Below, piece after piece: positions 14,828 through 22,691 of a DNA stretch of 57,401 bases. The stretch covers positions 1 to 57,401 of the forward strand of contig JBMYTN010000028.1 in assembly GCA_049604415.1 (NCBI GenBank), written 5' to 3'. This DNA is from JBMYTN01 sp049604415 (lineage in GTDB: Bacteria > Pseudomonadota > Alphaproteobacteria > Rhodospirillales > Rhodospirillaceae). The notes below the pieces were generated by a model that made no database searches, was not told the origin of the DNA, and worked only from the letters and a program-made list of their open reading frames with translations. Both the position numbers and the translations under genes were made by a program. Position 1 is the first letter of the stretch. Each line of letters starts with the position of its first letter.

Positions 14828-14836
14828 AACTCTTAT

Positions 14837-16510
14837 TTACCGCTCGATCTCTGGCGGTTCCGGGATCGCCAGGATCGGCAGCGACTGCTCCCGTCCCCTC
14901 AGTACGACTGCGTCGACCTTGGCCGATTGGGGCGGGTCCAGTTCAGCGACCTGCCATAACAGGGTCGAGGTCACCAAGGCCACGCCGCGCTCCTTGGTTT
15001 GGGATTCCAGCCGGGCCGCCGTGTTGATGGTATCGCCAATGGCCGACAAGATCCGCCCATCGGGCGGTCCCATGGCACCGACAATGGCCGGTCCATGGTG
15101 GATGCCAATCCCCATTTTCAGTGGCTCGGGTAGGTCATGGGCCAGACTCTGGTTCAAGGCCGCCAAGCGGTCAACCATGCGCCTGGCGCCACGTAAGGCA
15201 TCCCGCGCCCCTTCCGCCGGGCTGGTGTCCTCGCCCAAGCCATAAAGCGCCATCAGGCCATCGCCATTGAACTGGGCATAATGGCCCCGGCTTTCGGCAA
15301 TGGCTTCGGTCATCTCGGCAAAAAACTGGTTCAACAAGAACAGGACGTCATAGGGCAGGCGGCTTTCCCCCAGCTTGGTCGAGCCGCGCAGATCGATGAA
15401 CATGCAGCTGACCAGGGTTTCCTGACCCTCCAGCCCGCCACTGCGCCGGGCTTCACCCATGGTCACATCCGGGGAAAACACTGGGGCCAGGGTCACATCG
15501 CTGGTGGGTTTTAGGCGACAGGCCAGCCGGATCGTTTTGCTGCCGCTCAGATCGACACCAAATTTGCCCAGCGCTTTGGCTTCTTGTTCTTCCGGCGCGG
15601 TTTGCTTCTCCGCCCCCAGAAATAGATTGACCCGACAGGTGGTGCAACGCGCCCGACCGCCACAGACCGAGGCGATGGCAACCCCATGCTCCCGCAAGGT
15701 TTCCAGCACCGTCGCCCCGGAATGCACAGCAATCGCCCGGCCATCGGTCAAATGGATCCGGGGCCGCGCGGAGAGTTTGTCCAGCCAGGCCCGGACAAAG
15801 CGGGCCACAAAGGGCAGGGCGGTGCAGACCAGCAGGACCAGCAAAGTGGCATTGGTCCAGCGGTTTAAAATGTCGCCGATTTCGGCTGTGGCGCCGATGC
15901 GCTCAAAACGCTCGGGCATCCAGGCTGGATTGGCGAGATCCCGGGCGATCACATCCAAGGTCGCCGAAATCGTCCCAGCGATGGAGAGCGCCGGGATCAA
16001 CACCGCCAAGGCCGCGATCAACCACAGCCAACGCCGATACCAGGGCTTCAGGCCCAGCCAGTGGTGCAGACCGATGCAGCCATGGATCCAAGCGGCGAGC
16101 ATCCCCGTGGCCAGCAGCACGCCTTCAAAAGGGTCGACCACCGAGATCACATAGAGGGTTTCCAGATGCTCAAAATTCACATCCAGCAGCTTGGCCAACA
16201 GGCTTTGGCCGATCACATGGCCAACCAGCAGGAAGGGCAGGGACAGGCCGATCAGCAATTGCGCCCATTCCCAGGGATGCATGCGCAAGGACCGGCGCTT
16301 ATAGCTGACCACCAAAGCATTGAGCCAATGCAAGGTCATCGACAGCATCAGCAGAATGGACAGCGGCATCCAGCCCCAGGGATCGGTCAACCAATCCGCG
16401 GCGGCCTCGGCGGTCCGGGGTCCGGCAATGCCAAAGGCGTGGTTGATCAGATGCATGGTGATGAAGGCGAACAGCACACAGCCGGTCACCGGGCGGATCA
16501 AGCGGACCAT
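14837..16510 (-). CDS. Membrane-anchored 2Fe-2S ferredoxin / class III nucleotide cyclase fusion
   Basis: A 557-residue three-part protein. The N-terminal roughly 270 residues contain several membrane helices with repeated histidines (HLINHAFG, HGCIGLHHW) that could bind haem. Next comes a 2Fe-2S ferredoxin domain (CGGRARCTTC and a later RLAC supply four cysteines). The C-terminal class III cyclase domain shows metal-binding Asp in FIDLRGSTKLG and NGDGLMALYG, and the GDTINTAARLE motif. It likely makes cAMP in response to redox state at the membrane (inference). The start at 16510 has AAGGGA six bases upstream; the longer frame from a TTG at 16681 would overlap the upstream gene by about 160 bases. 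Confidence 0.85.
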   Translation of the reverse strand: MVRLIRPVTGCVLFAFITMHLINHAFGIAGPRTAEAAADWLTDPWGWMPLSILLMLSMTLHWLNALVVSYKRRSLRMHPWEWAQLLIGLSLPFLLVGHVIGQSLLAKLLDVNFEHLETLYVISVVDPFEGVLLATGMLAAWIHGCIGLHHWLGLKPWYRRWLWLIAALAVLIPALSIAGTISATLDVIARDLANPAWMPERFERIGATAEIGDILNRWTNATLLVLLVCTALPFVARFVRAWLDKLSARPRIHLTDGRAIAVHSGATVLETLREHGVAIASVCGGRARCTTCRVNLFLGAEKQTAPEEQEAKALGKFGVDLSGSKTIRLACRLKPTSDVTLAPVFSPDVTMGEARRSGGLEGQETLVSCMFIDLRGSTKLGESRLPYDVLFLLNQFFAEMTEAIAESRGHYAQFNGDGLMALYGLGEDTSPAEGARDALRGARRMVDRLAALNQSLAHDLPEPLKMGIGIHHGPAIVGAMGPPDGRILSAIGDTINTAARLESQTKERGVALVTSTLLWQVAELDPPQSAKVDAVVLRGREQSLPILAIPEPPEIER

Positions 16511-16520
16511 CAACTGTCCC

Positions 16521-17375
16521 TTAGGATGGCGGGGGCGGAGAAAGCCACCCGGCAATAACGCGATGTCTGATATGGCGATCCCGGCCCTCTTCCGGCGGCG
16601 GGGCCAGATCCCAAATCCAGGATTTTGGCATATCCGGGGCCACCGGTTCCAGCCGAGGGCGCTGACCATAAAGCAAATCAAACCGTTCCGACGGGCGCTG
16701 GCCCGCAGGATCGCGCTCTTCGCGCTGGGTATCGGTGATCAGCAACACCCGCCGGGCCTCCGATCCGCTCCACACCGCAAGGGCCTGCAAATGCGCCCGG
16801 ACCACGCCCGCGCAAAACTGCTCCATCTCTTGGTCGGACAGCGCTGGGCCATGTTGTTCCAGCACCCGGCGCGGGGCCACTGCCAATTGGGAGAGCAGAT
16901 TGCAGGAGATGATCAGATCGGCCTCGGCACAGAGCCCGGAGACCTCCGGGGCGAATCCCACCGGGATGCCGGGAACCTCCATGGGGGCGCTGACCAGCCA
17001 ATCCAGAATGTCGGTCAGATCGGCTTCGACCAGCCGCACCGCCCGCATGCGCCGCACCTGCTGGCGCACGGCCCGAGGATGCAGAATGTCGACCAAGACC
17101 ACCTCGGCAAAGCGCTCGGTCAATTGGCTGAGCGGCACATCAAACAGCCACCCGCTGCCCAGCACCACACAGCGCCCCTGCGGCTGAGAGCCCAAGGGCC
17201 GGAGTTGTTCAGCAGCCCGGATGATCTGGCTTTGGCAGGCTTGTAGATGGGGTTTCCAGGCCTTGCGCAGGCGGCCTTCCCGGGCACGCAAGGCGATCAG
17301 ATCCCCCAGCAGACCGAGCTTCCGGGCCGCTGGCGAGCAGGGTGTGGTGACCCAGGCCAGGGCCTCGGCAAGCAC
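16521..17375 (-). CDS. Methyltransferase-like protein of unknown function
   Basis: A 284-residue soluble protein with a GTG start. A Rossmann-type region resembles class I SAM-dependent methyltransferases: CVVLGSGWLFDVPLSQL (motif I-like), EVVLVDILHPRAV (motif II-like acidic end), VEADLTDILDW, and ADLIISCNLLSQLA (motif IV/V-like). The match is weak enough that a non-catalytic relative is possible. It stops 10 bases before the cyclase start and begins nine bases after the preceding small secreted protein, so mutL, the secreted protein, this gene and the cyclase form one minus-strand series. Confidence 0.65.
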   Translation of the reverse strand: MLAEALAWVTTPCSPAARKLGLLGDLIALRAREGRLRKAWKPHLQACQSQIIRAAEQLRPLGSQPQGRCVVLGSGWLFDVPLSQLTERFAEVVLVDILHPRAVRQQVRRMRAVRLVEADLTDILDWLVSAPMEVPGIPVGFAPEVSGLCAEADLIISCNLLSQLAVAPRRVLEQHGPALSDQEMEQFCAGVVRAHLQALAVWSGSEARRVLLITDTQREERDPAGQRPSERFDLLYGQRPRLEPVAPDMPKSWIWDLAPPPEEGRDRHIRHRVIAGWLSPPPPS

Positions 17376-17384
17376 GGCGCAGCC

Positions 17385-17909
17385 CTACCTCAGATGGACG
17401 GGGCTGTCGTCCTTCAGCCTGTCCACCATGTCGGTGACAATGAACAGGACCATGCGGAGCTGCCCTTCCAGGGTCTGGACGGTGTAAATGGTGCCGCAGG
17501 CCGGGACGCAGGCGGCGGCCTCGGTCTGCATCACCCGATAAATCTCGGCCAAGGGAGTGCTGAGCTCGGCCATGCGCCCGGTGAAGCCCTCCGGCCCGAA
17601 GGCTCCGGGCGGATAAAAGGTCTGGCTGAGCATCTCGCCCACATCAATCACGCAGGCGATCTCCCGGCGCAGCGCATCCCGCAGCGCGGGCAGGCTGGCG
17701 GAATCCAAGGCCGGTTCCTTCAACTGGGCACAGCGATAGAGGGCATCGGGAATGCCGTCGAGCAAAGTGTAGTCATCGGCGCTGGGCTTGCCATCGCCCT
17801 CGGCGGCCTGCAGCGGGCTGACAAGGAAGGCCAGCCCGAAACAGATCAGGAGCAGAACAACAGGGTGCCGGAGATCACCGGCGGCCAAACAGGCGTTCAA
17901 TGTCCGCAA
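17385..17909 (-). CDS. Small secreted hypothetical protein
   Basis: A 174-residue protein with an N-terminal hydrophobic stretch and AxA-like cleavage context (HPVVLLLICFGLAFLVSPLQ, then AAEG). The mature part has four cysteines (CAQLKE, IACVID, ACVPACG), suggesting periplasmic disulfides. I recognise no domain. Its start lies 35 bases inside the 3' end of mutL, so it is co-transcribed with it. The start may be slightly downstream if the overlap is not real. Confidence 0.6.
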   Translation of the reverse strand: MRTLNACLAAGDLRHPVVLLLICFGLAFLVSPLQAAEGDGKPSADDYTLLDGIPDALYRCAQLKEPALDSASLPALRDALRREIACVIDVGEMLSQTFYPPGAFGPEGFTGRMAELSTPLAEIYRVMQTEAAACVPACGTIYTVQTLEGQLRMVLFIVTDMVDRLKDDSPVHLR

Positions 17910-19770
17910 GTTTCAGCTCCACATAGGTCGGGCGGCCATGATTGCATTGGCCGCTGCGGGGCGTGCGCTCCATGGCGCGCAACAGGGCGTTCATTTCCTC
18001 AGCGGTCAGGCGGCGTCCGGCCCGGACCGAACCATGGCAGGCCATGGTGGCACATATGTCTTTTAACCGATCTTCCAAGACCTGGACCGTGCCCCATTCC
18101 GCCAAACCCTCGGCCAAATCGGTGATCAGCCCTTGAACATCGGTCTCGCCGAGCAAGGCCGGGACTTCGCGCACCACCACGCAGCCGGGGCCAAAGGCCT
18201 CCAACACCAAGCCCAGGGCGGCGAGCTCTTCGGTCCGCGCGGTGACCCGGTCCGCAGCGGTTTCATCCAGCTCCACCACTTCGGGCAGCAGCAGCATTTG
18301 CCGCTTGATGCCGCCCTCGGCCAGGGCTTCTTTCATCCGTTCGAGCACCAGACGCTCATGGGCGGCATGCTGATCGACCAGCACCAAGCCGGTCTCGGTC
18401 TGGGCGACAATATAGGTGCCGTGGAGCTGGGCCCGCGCAACCCCCAGCGGATAATCCTGCAGCGGGGCGCTGGTCGCCGTATCCTCGGTCGCAATGCCCG
18501 CAGAAACCGGGTCCGCCAGCGGCGCGCCGGGTTCGGCGACAAAGTCGGGCAAGGTGGTCTCGGCGGCACTGGCATAGGAGGACATGGACAGCGGGGCCTG
18601 GGCCTGATAGGCCGCCGCCCGCCCAGCGACGCTGCCATAGCCGGAGCGGCCCAGGGGCAGTCCCAGCCCGCCTTGGGCAGGGCTCGGCGCGAAGGGTTGC
18701 GGTCCCGGCCCGCCCTCTCCAGGCCGAAACGCCCCCAGGGCAGCGGCTGACACGGTCGGCGCGGTGCGGTGTCCGGCCTCGGCCAAGGCATGGCGAATGG
18801 CCCCGACGATCAATCCCCGGATCATGCCCGGATCCCGAAACCGGACCTCGGCCTTGGCCGGGTGGACATTGACATCAACCTCGGTGGGCGGCAGGTCGAT
18901 ATGCAAGGCGATCACCGGATGGCGGTCATGGGCCAGCACATCGCGATAGGCCCCGCGCACGGCCCCCTGGAGCAAGCGGTCGCGCACCGGGCGGCCATTG
19001 ACGAACAGATATTGCATTTGCGCCGTCGGGCGGTTGAAGGTCGGCAGGGAAATATGGCCGGAGAGCATCGCGCCCTCGCGCTCGGCCTCGACCTGGACCG
19101 AGGCTTCTGCAAACTCCTTGCCCATCAAGGCCCGCAAACGCGACAGGCGGCTTTCGAACAGATCACCCCGGCATGGCGGCAGGTCCAGGCGCTTGCGATC
19201 CCCATCGGTCAGGGAGAAGGCCACATCCGGATGGGCCATGGCCAGGCGCTTGAGCATATCCTCCACATGGCCGGTTTCGGTCCGGTTGGCTTTTAGGAAT
19301 TTCAGCCGGGCCGGGGTGGCGCGAAACAGATCAGCGACCTCGACCCGGGTGCCCGGCGGATGGGCCGCAGGCTCCACCGCGCCTTTGTCGCCGCCATCCA
19401 CTGTCAACCGCCAGGCGCTGTCGGCCCCGGCGGGGCGCGAGGTCACCGTCAGCCGGGCCACCGAGCCGATGGAGGGCAGGGCCTCGCCGCGAAAGCCGAG
19501 ATGGCTGATATTGAGCAGATCATCGCCGGGCAGTTTGGAGGTCGCATGGCGCTCGACACAAAGCTCCAGATCCTCCGGGCTCATGCCCTTGCCGTCATCG
19601 ACCACCAGGATCCGCACCCGCCCGCCTTCGACCAAGGTCACATCAACCCGCAGCGCATTGGCATCAAGGGCGTTTTCCACCAGCTCTTTGACCGCCGAGG
19701 CCGGGCGCTCGATGACTTCACCGGCGGCAATGCGGTTGACCAGAGTGGGGGGAAGCAGGCGCAGGGTCAC
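17875..19770 (-). CDS. mutL: DNA mismatch repair protein MutL (with endonuclease motif)
   Basis: A 631-residue MutL from a GTG start chosen because the family N-terminus (LRLLPPTLVNRIAAGEVIER) begins here; an ATG at 19818 would add 16 unmatched residues. The GHKL ATPase motifs are clear: ELVENALDA, DDGKGM, TSKL and GFRGEALPSI. After a Pro/Ala-rich linker, the C-terminal domain holds DQHAAHERLVLE, matching DQHA(X)2E(X)4E, plus CNHGRP and a final FGR. These residues define the metal-dependent nicking endonuclease of MutL in bacteria that lack MutH. It couples MutS mismatch recognition to strand incision. Confidence 0.95.
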   Translation of the reverse strand: MTLRLLPPTLVNRIAAGEVIERPASAVKELVENALDANALRVDVTLVEGGRVRILVVDDGKGMSPEDLELCVERHATSKLPGDDLLNISHLGFRGEALPSIGSVARLTVTSRPAGADSAWRLTVDGGDKGAVEPAAHPPGTRVEVADLFRATPARLKFLKANRTETGHVEDMLKRLAMAHPDVAFSLTDGDRKRLDLPPCRGDLFESRLSRLRALMGKEFAEASVQVEAEREGAMLSGHISLPTFNRPTAQMQYLFVNGRPVRDRLLQGAVRGAYRDVLAHDRHPVIALHIDLPPTEVDVNVHPAKAEVRFRDPGMIRGLIVGAIRHALAEAGHRTAPTVSAAALGAFRPGEGGPGPQPFAPSPAQGGLGLPLGRSGYGSVAGRAAAYQAQAPLSMSSYASAAETTLPDFVAEPGAPLADPVSAGIATEDTATSAPLQDYPLGVARAQLHGTYIVAQTETGLVLVDQHAAHERLVLERMKEALAEGGIKRQMLLLPEVVELDETAADRVTARTEELAALGLVLEAFGPGCVVVREVPALLGETDVQGLITDLAEGLAEWGTVQVLEDRLKDICATMACHGSVRAGRRLTAEEMNALLRAMERTPRSGQCNHGRPTYVELKLADIERLFGRR

Positions 19771-19832
19771 GGTTGGGGGTCCAGGTCTATTGTTATGGCC
19801 CGCATCATACCACAACATATGGCCTTTGGGAG

Positions 19833-20888
19833 TCAGGACCCGTCCGCAGGTTCCAATCGGCGCAGAATTCCGCGCAATTGGTCATAGCTTAAGCCTAAGG
19901 CGTCGGCGGCTTGACGACGATTATGCTTATGGGTGCTCAGCGCAGCTTCGACCAGACGCCGTTCCTCGGCCTCCAGATGCGCTTTCAGGGACAACGGAAA
20001 GGCCGGAGTCGCCTGCCGGAGCGGTGTTGGCTGCGGCTCCGGCTCCGGCTCCGGCTCCAGTTTCGGCTCCGCAGGTTTGGGGGCATCGGACAGGGGCAGC
20101 GGTCGAAACGGACTGTCAAAGGGGTCCAGCACAATCTCCTGGATCGGCACATCATCCCGGCCATGGGCGACCACGGCGCGTTCGACCACATTGCGCAGCT
20201 CGCGCAAATTGCCCGGCCAGTTGTGGCCGAGCAAGGCTTGGGCGGCGGTTTCCGTGAAGCCGGGAAAACCATCCCAGCCCAGCTCCACGGCCATGCGCCG
20301 ACCAAATCCGAAGGCCAGCAAGGGAATATCCCCCAGACGGGCGCGCAACGGCGGCAAGGTGATGACATCAAAAGCCAGCCGGTCGAGCAAATCGGCCCGG
20401 AACCGGCCATCGGCGGCCATGGCGGGCAAATCCGCATTGGTTGCTGCGATCACTCGGACATCAACGGCGATGTCTTCCTCGCCGCCGACCCGGGGGAAGC
20501 GGCCATATTCCAGCACCCGGAGCAGCTTTTCCTGCACCGGGGCCGGGGCGGTGCCAAGCTCATCGAGGAACAAGGTGCCATTGTCGGCCTGCTCAAATCG
20601 GCCCCGTCGCCTTCGGGCCGCACCGGTGAAGGCGCCGGCCTCATGGCCGAACAACTCGCTGTCGAGCAATTCCGGGGTCAAGGCGGCGCAGTTGACCGTG
20701 ATCAGTGGCCCATCCCAGCGCCGCGACAGGGCATGAACCCGGCGGGCGGCCAGTTCCTTGCCGGTGCCGCGCTCGCCGATCACCAGCAAGGGTCGGTCAA
20801 CCTCGGCCAGCTGCGATAGCCGCTCCATGGCGGCCAAAAAGCTCGGGCTCTCGCCGAGCAGGGGAGGGAGGTCAGGGGATTGCACCAT
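19833..20888 (-). CDS. pspF: Sigma-54 activator of the phage-shock operon
   Basis: About 351 residues. An AAA+ domain (about residues 10-235) has Walker A GERGTGKE, the sigma-54-contacting GAFTGA loop and Walker B TLFLDELG. A low-complexity Glu-Pro linker encoded by a hexanucleotide repeat precedes a C-terminal Fis-type HTH (NRRQAADALGLSYDQLRGIL). There is no N-terminal sensor domain, as in PspF, which is held inactive by PspA. The ATG at 20888 is preferred over a TTG at 20897; neither has a clear ribosome-binding site. It is divergent from pspA, the standard arrangement. Confidence 0.92.
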   Translation of the reverse strand: MVQSPDLPPLLGESPSFLAAMERLSQLAEVDRPLLVIGERGTGKELAARRVHALSRRWDGPLITVNCAALTPELLDSELFGHEAGAFTGAARRRRGRFEQADNGTLFLDELGTAPAPVQEKLLRVLEYGRFPRVGGEEDIAVDVRVIAATNADLPAMAADGRFRADLLDRLAFDVITLPPLRARLGDIPLLAFGFGRRMAVELGWDGFPGFTETAAQALLGHNWPGNLRELRNVVERAVVAHGRDDVPIQEIVLDPFDSPFRPLPLSDAPKPAEPKLEPEPEPEPQPTPLRQATPAFPLSLKAHLEAEERRLVEAALSTHKHNRRQAADALGLSYDQLRGILRRLEPADGS

Positions 20889-20900
20889 TTTCGCCAAAAA

Positions 20901-20917
20901 TTGGTTAAACTAGCCAA
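20901..20917. promoter_or_regulatory. Candidate PspF upstream activating site
   Basis: TTGGTTAAACTAGCCAA is an imperfect dyad (TTGG-x-TA and TA-x-CCAA) in the divergent pspF/pspA region, about 75 bases upstream of the sigma-54 promoter. That is a normal enhancer distance. It also abuts the pspF start and could mediate autorepression. Confidence 0.35.
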
Positions 20918-20990
20918 TATATGGCTTTTTAGGCAGTGTGCTGGCAAGGCGAAAAACTCCGAAAGCGAGGATTTCTGCGGCTCTCCGAGT

Positions 20991-21006
20991 TTGGCACGGC
21001 TCTTGT
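20991..21006 (+). promoter_or_regulatory. Sigma-54 (-24/-12) promoter of pspABC
   Basis: TTGGCACGGCTCTTGT closely matches the sigma-54 consensus TTGGCACG-N4-TTGC, with GG at 20993-20994 (-24) and GT replacing GC at the -12 element. It is followed by pspA 90 bases downstream and paired with the divergent pspF gene, which supports the call. Confidence 0.8.
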
Positions 21007-21096
21007 AAAGCAGGGGGCAAATCAATCCTGGACCCCTCGCCCCGATGGTCCCCCTGATCCCGGCGGCACGGTCCCCTTCTAAAGCAGGAGCTTACC

Positions 21097-21768
21097 ATGG
21101 GTATCTTTTCCCGTCTGTCCGACATTGTGAATGCCAATATCAACGCCATGCTCGACCGGGCCGAAGACCCGGAAAAGATCATCCGCCTGATCATCCTGGA
21201 AATGGAAGACACCTTGGTGGAAGCCCGCTCCGACGCCGCCCGGTTGATCGCCGAGCGCAAGGAAGTGGAACGTCGCCTGGACCGTCTGGCCGCCGAGGGT
21301 GTCGAGTGGGAAGAGCGTGCTGCCCTGGCGCTGAGCAAGGACCGCGAAGATCTGGCCCGGGCCGCCTTGGTCGAAAAGGCCAAGCTGGTCGAGGTGGTTA
21401 GCGCCCTGGAAGCCGAACAGGACGCCTTGGCGGTGGCGCTGGAAAAGTCCGAAGAGGACATCCGGATGCTGCAGGAAAAGCTGACCGAAGCCAAAGCCCG
21501 GCAGAAAGGCATTTTGGCTCGGGAGCGCAGCGCGCGGACCGCGATCAAATCCCGTCGGGTCACCGATCCGAACAAGATCGAGGATGCCCTGATGCGCTTT
21601 GAAAGCCTGGAGCGTCGCGTCGATGGCTTTGAGGCTGAAGCCGAAGCCATGGATATGGCCCGGAGTGCCCAACCGTCTCTGAAGGAAGAGATCCGGGCGC
21701 TGGAAATGGAAAACGGCATCGAGGCTGAGCTGGAAGCCCTGAAAGCCAAGATGAAAGCGGAGCAATAA
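21097..21768 (+). CDS. pspA: Phage shock protein A
   Basis: A 223-residue PspA/IM30 (ESCRT-III-like) protein that is almost wholly coiled coil. It begins with the amphipathic membrane-binding helix (MGIFSRLSDIVNANINAMLD), followed by the conserved AEDPEKIIRLIILEMEDTL. It binds stressed inner membrane and, when idle, inhibits PspF. AGCAGGAGC lies upstream of the ATG. First gene of the pspABC operon; three bases separate it from pspB. Confidence 0.96.
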   Translation: MGIFSRLSDIVNANINAMLDRAEDPEKIIRLIILEMEDTLVEARSDAARLIAERKEVERRLDRLAAEGVEWEERAALALSKDREDLARAALVEKAKLVEVVSALEAEQDALAVALEKSEEDIRMLQEKLTEAKARQKGILARERSARTAIKSRRVTDPNKIEDALMRFESLERRVDGFEAEAEAMDMARSAQPSLKEEIRALEMENGIEAELEALKAKMKAEQ

Positions 21769-21771
21769 CCG

Positions 21772-21996
21772 ATGGGTTTCCTCGAAACGCCTCTGATTCT
21801 GTTCCTGACCATCGTCGCCCCGCTCTGGATCCTGTTGCATTACCTGAGCCGATGGCGCGCTGGTCGGGGCCTCTCCGCCGATGACGAAAAAATGCTCGGC
21901 GATCTGTGGGAAAGCGCGGGCCGTATGGAAGAACGGATCCGCACCTTAGAAAAGATCCTGGACGACCAGTCCCCGGACTGGCGGGAGAAAACCTAG
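21772..21996 (+). CDS. pspB: Phage shock protein B
   Basis: A 74-residue protein with one N-terminal membrane helix (IVAPLWILLHYLSRW) and a C-terminal amphipathic helix (GRMEERIRTLEKILDD), the normal PspB layout. With PspC it senses envelope stress and recruits PspA, releasing PspF. It sits tightly between pspA and pspC. Confidence 0.93.
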   Translation: MGFLETPLILFLTIVAPLWILLHYLSRWRAGRGLSADDEKMLGDLWESAGRMEERIRTLEKILDDQSPDWREKT

Positions 21997-21999
21997 ACC

Positions 22000-22566
22000 A
22001 TGTCACAGCATCACAGAGGATCTTGCCCGTTTTCCCGGGTGTTCTCCGGCCCTGATGGCGAGGGCTCCCCCGGCGGGGGGCACGGCCCCAGCGGGGGGCA
22101 CGGCCCCAGCGGGGGGCACGGCCCCAGCGGGGGGTATGGCCCCGGCGCGGGTTCCGGCTCTGGCCCGAGTTCGGCTTACGGACCCTCCGGCGGCGCGTCG
22201 CGGACCCGGCTCTATCGCTCCACCAGCAGCCAGTATTTGGGTGGGGTCTGTGGCGGCATCGCCGAATATCTTGGCCTCCGCCCGATCCTGGTCCGGTTCG
22301 GTCTGATCATCGCCACGATGTTCATGTTCCACGGCTTTATGATCCTAGCCTATATCGGCTTGTGGATCTTCCTGCCGCGCCGCCCGGAGACCCTGTACCG
22401 CACCGACGAGGAAAGCCAGTTCTGGCGTGATGTGCGGACCGCCCCGGGGGACAAACTGCGTGGTTTGTCCATGCGCTTCAAGGACATGGAGCGCCGGATG
22501 CGCAACATGGAAGCCCATGTGACCTCGCCGGGCTACCGCATGGATAAGGAGCTTGGACGGAAATGA
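22000..22566 (+). CDS. pspC: Phage shock protein C with tandem-repeat N-terminus
   Basis: A 188-residue protein. The PspC domain (about residues 68-130) has RLYRSTSSQYLGGVCGGIAE followed by two close membrane segments (LVRFGLIIATMFMF, ILAYIGLWIFLP). A C-terminal helix with RFKDMERRMRNMEAHV follows. Unusually, the N-terminal roughly 65 residues are a flexible Gly/Pro/Ser region built on GGHGPS hexapeptides encoded by an 18-base tandem repeat. Its stop codon overlaps the start of a 23-codon ORF. Confidence 0.93.
   Translation: MSQHHRGSCPFSRVFSGPDGEGSPGGGHGPSGGHGPSGGHGPSGGYGPGAGSGSGPSSAYGPSGGASRTRLYRSTSSQYLGGVCGGIAEYLGLRPILVRFGLIIATMFMFHGFMILAYIGLWIFLPRRPETLYRTDEESQFWRDVRTAPGDKLRGLSMRFKDMERRMRNMEAHVTSPGYRMDKELGRK
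22075..22146 (+). repeat. 18-bp tandem repeat inside pspC
   Basis: Three exact copies of an 18-base unit (GGGGGGCACGGCCCCAGC) and one diverged fourth copy encode GGHGPS hexapeptides. The unit length keeps the frame, so copy number could vary by slippage without breaking the gene. Confidence 0.9.
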
Positions 22567-22634
22567 TCTTACAGGCCTCCACCATCGTCCTGGCCGTTGG
22601 CCTCTGGGTCGGCATTGTCTTCTTAGGCATGTGA
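22563..22634 (+). CDS. 23-residue membrane micropeptide, PspD-like position
   Basis: An ATG overlapping the pspC stop as ATGA opens a 23-codon frame, MILQASTIVLAVGLWVGIVF then LGM, that is essentially one transmembrane helix. The ribosome would reinitiate from pspC. A strong terminator begins 20 bases after its stop, so the frame fills the operon's end neatly. It occupies the place of small psp genes such as pspD or pspG in other bacteria, but is too short to assign by similarity. Whether it is translated is untested. Confidence 0.55.
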   Translation: MILQASTIVLAVGLWVGIVFLGM

Positions 22635-22654
22635 TCCCAGGACCCATCAAAGAG

Positions 22655-22687
22655 AAAAGGAGCGCTCCTTCTGGAGGCGCTCCTTTT
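22655..22687. terminator. Bidirectional intrinsic terminator
   Basis: AAAAGGAGCGC pairs with GCGCTCCTTTT around an inner TCC/GGA pairing and a TTCT loop. The A- and T-runs flanking the GC stem make it work on both strands, ending the psp operon (plus) and the iron-type operon (minus), whose last gene stops at 22692. Confidence 0.85.
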
Positions 22688-22691
22688 GCCG

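Noticed and set aside
22075..22146. Possible CRISPR-like array
   Set aside because: The repeats are contiguous 18-mers inside pspC coding sequence, with no spacers.
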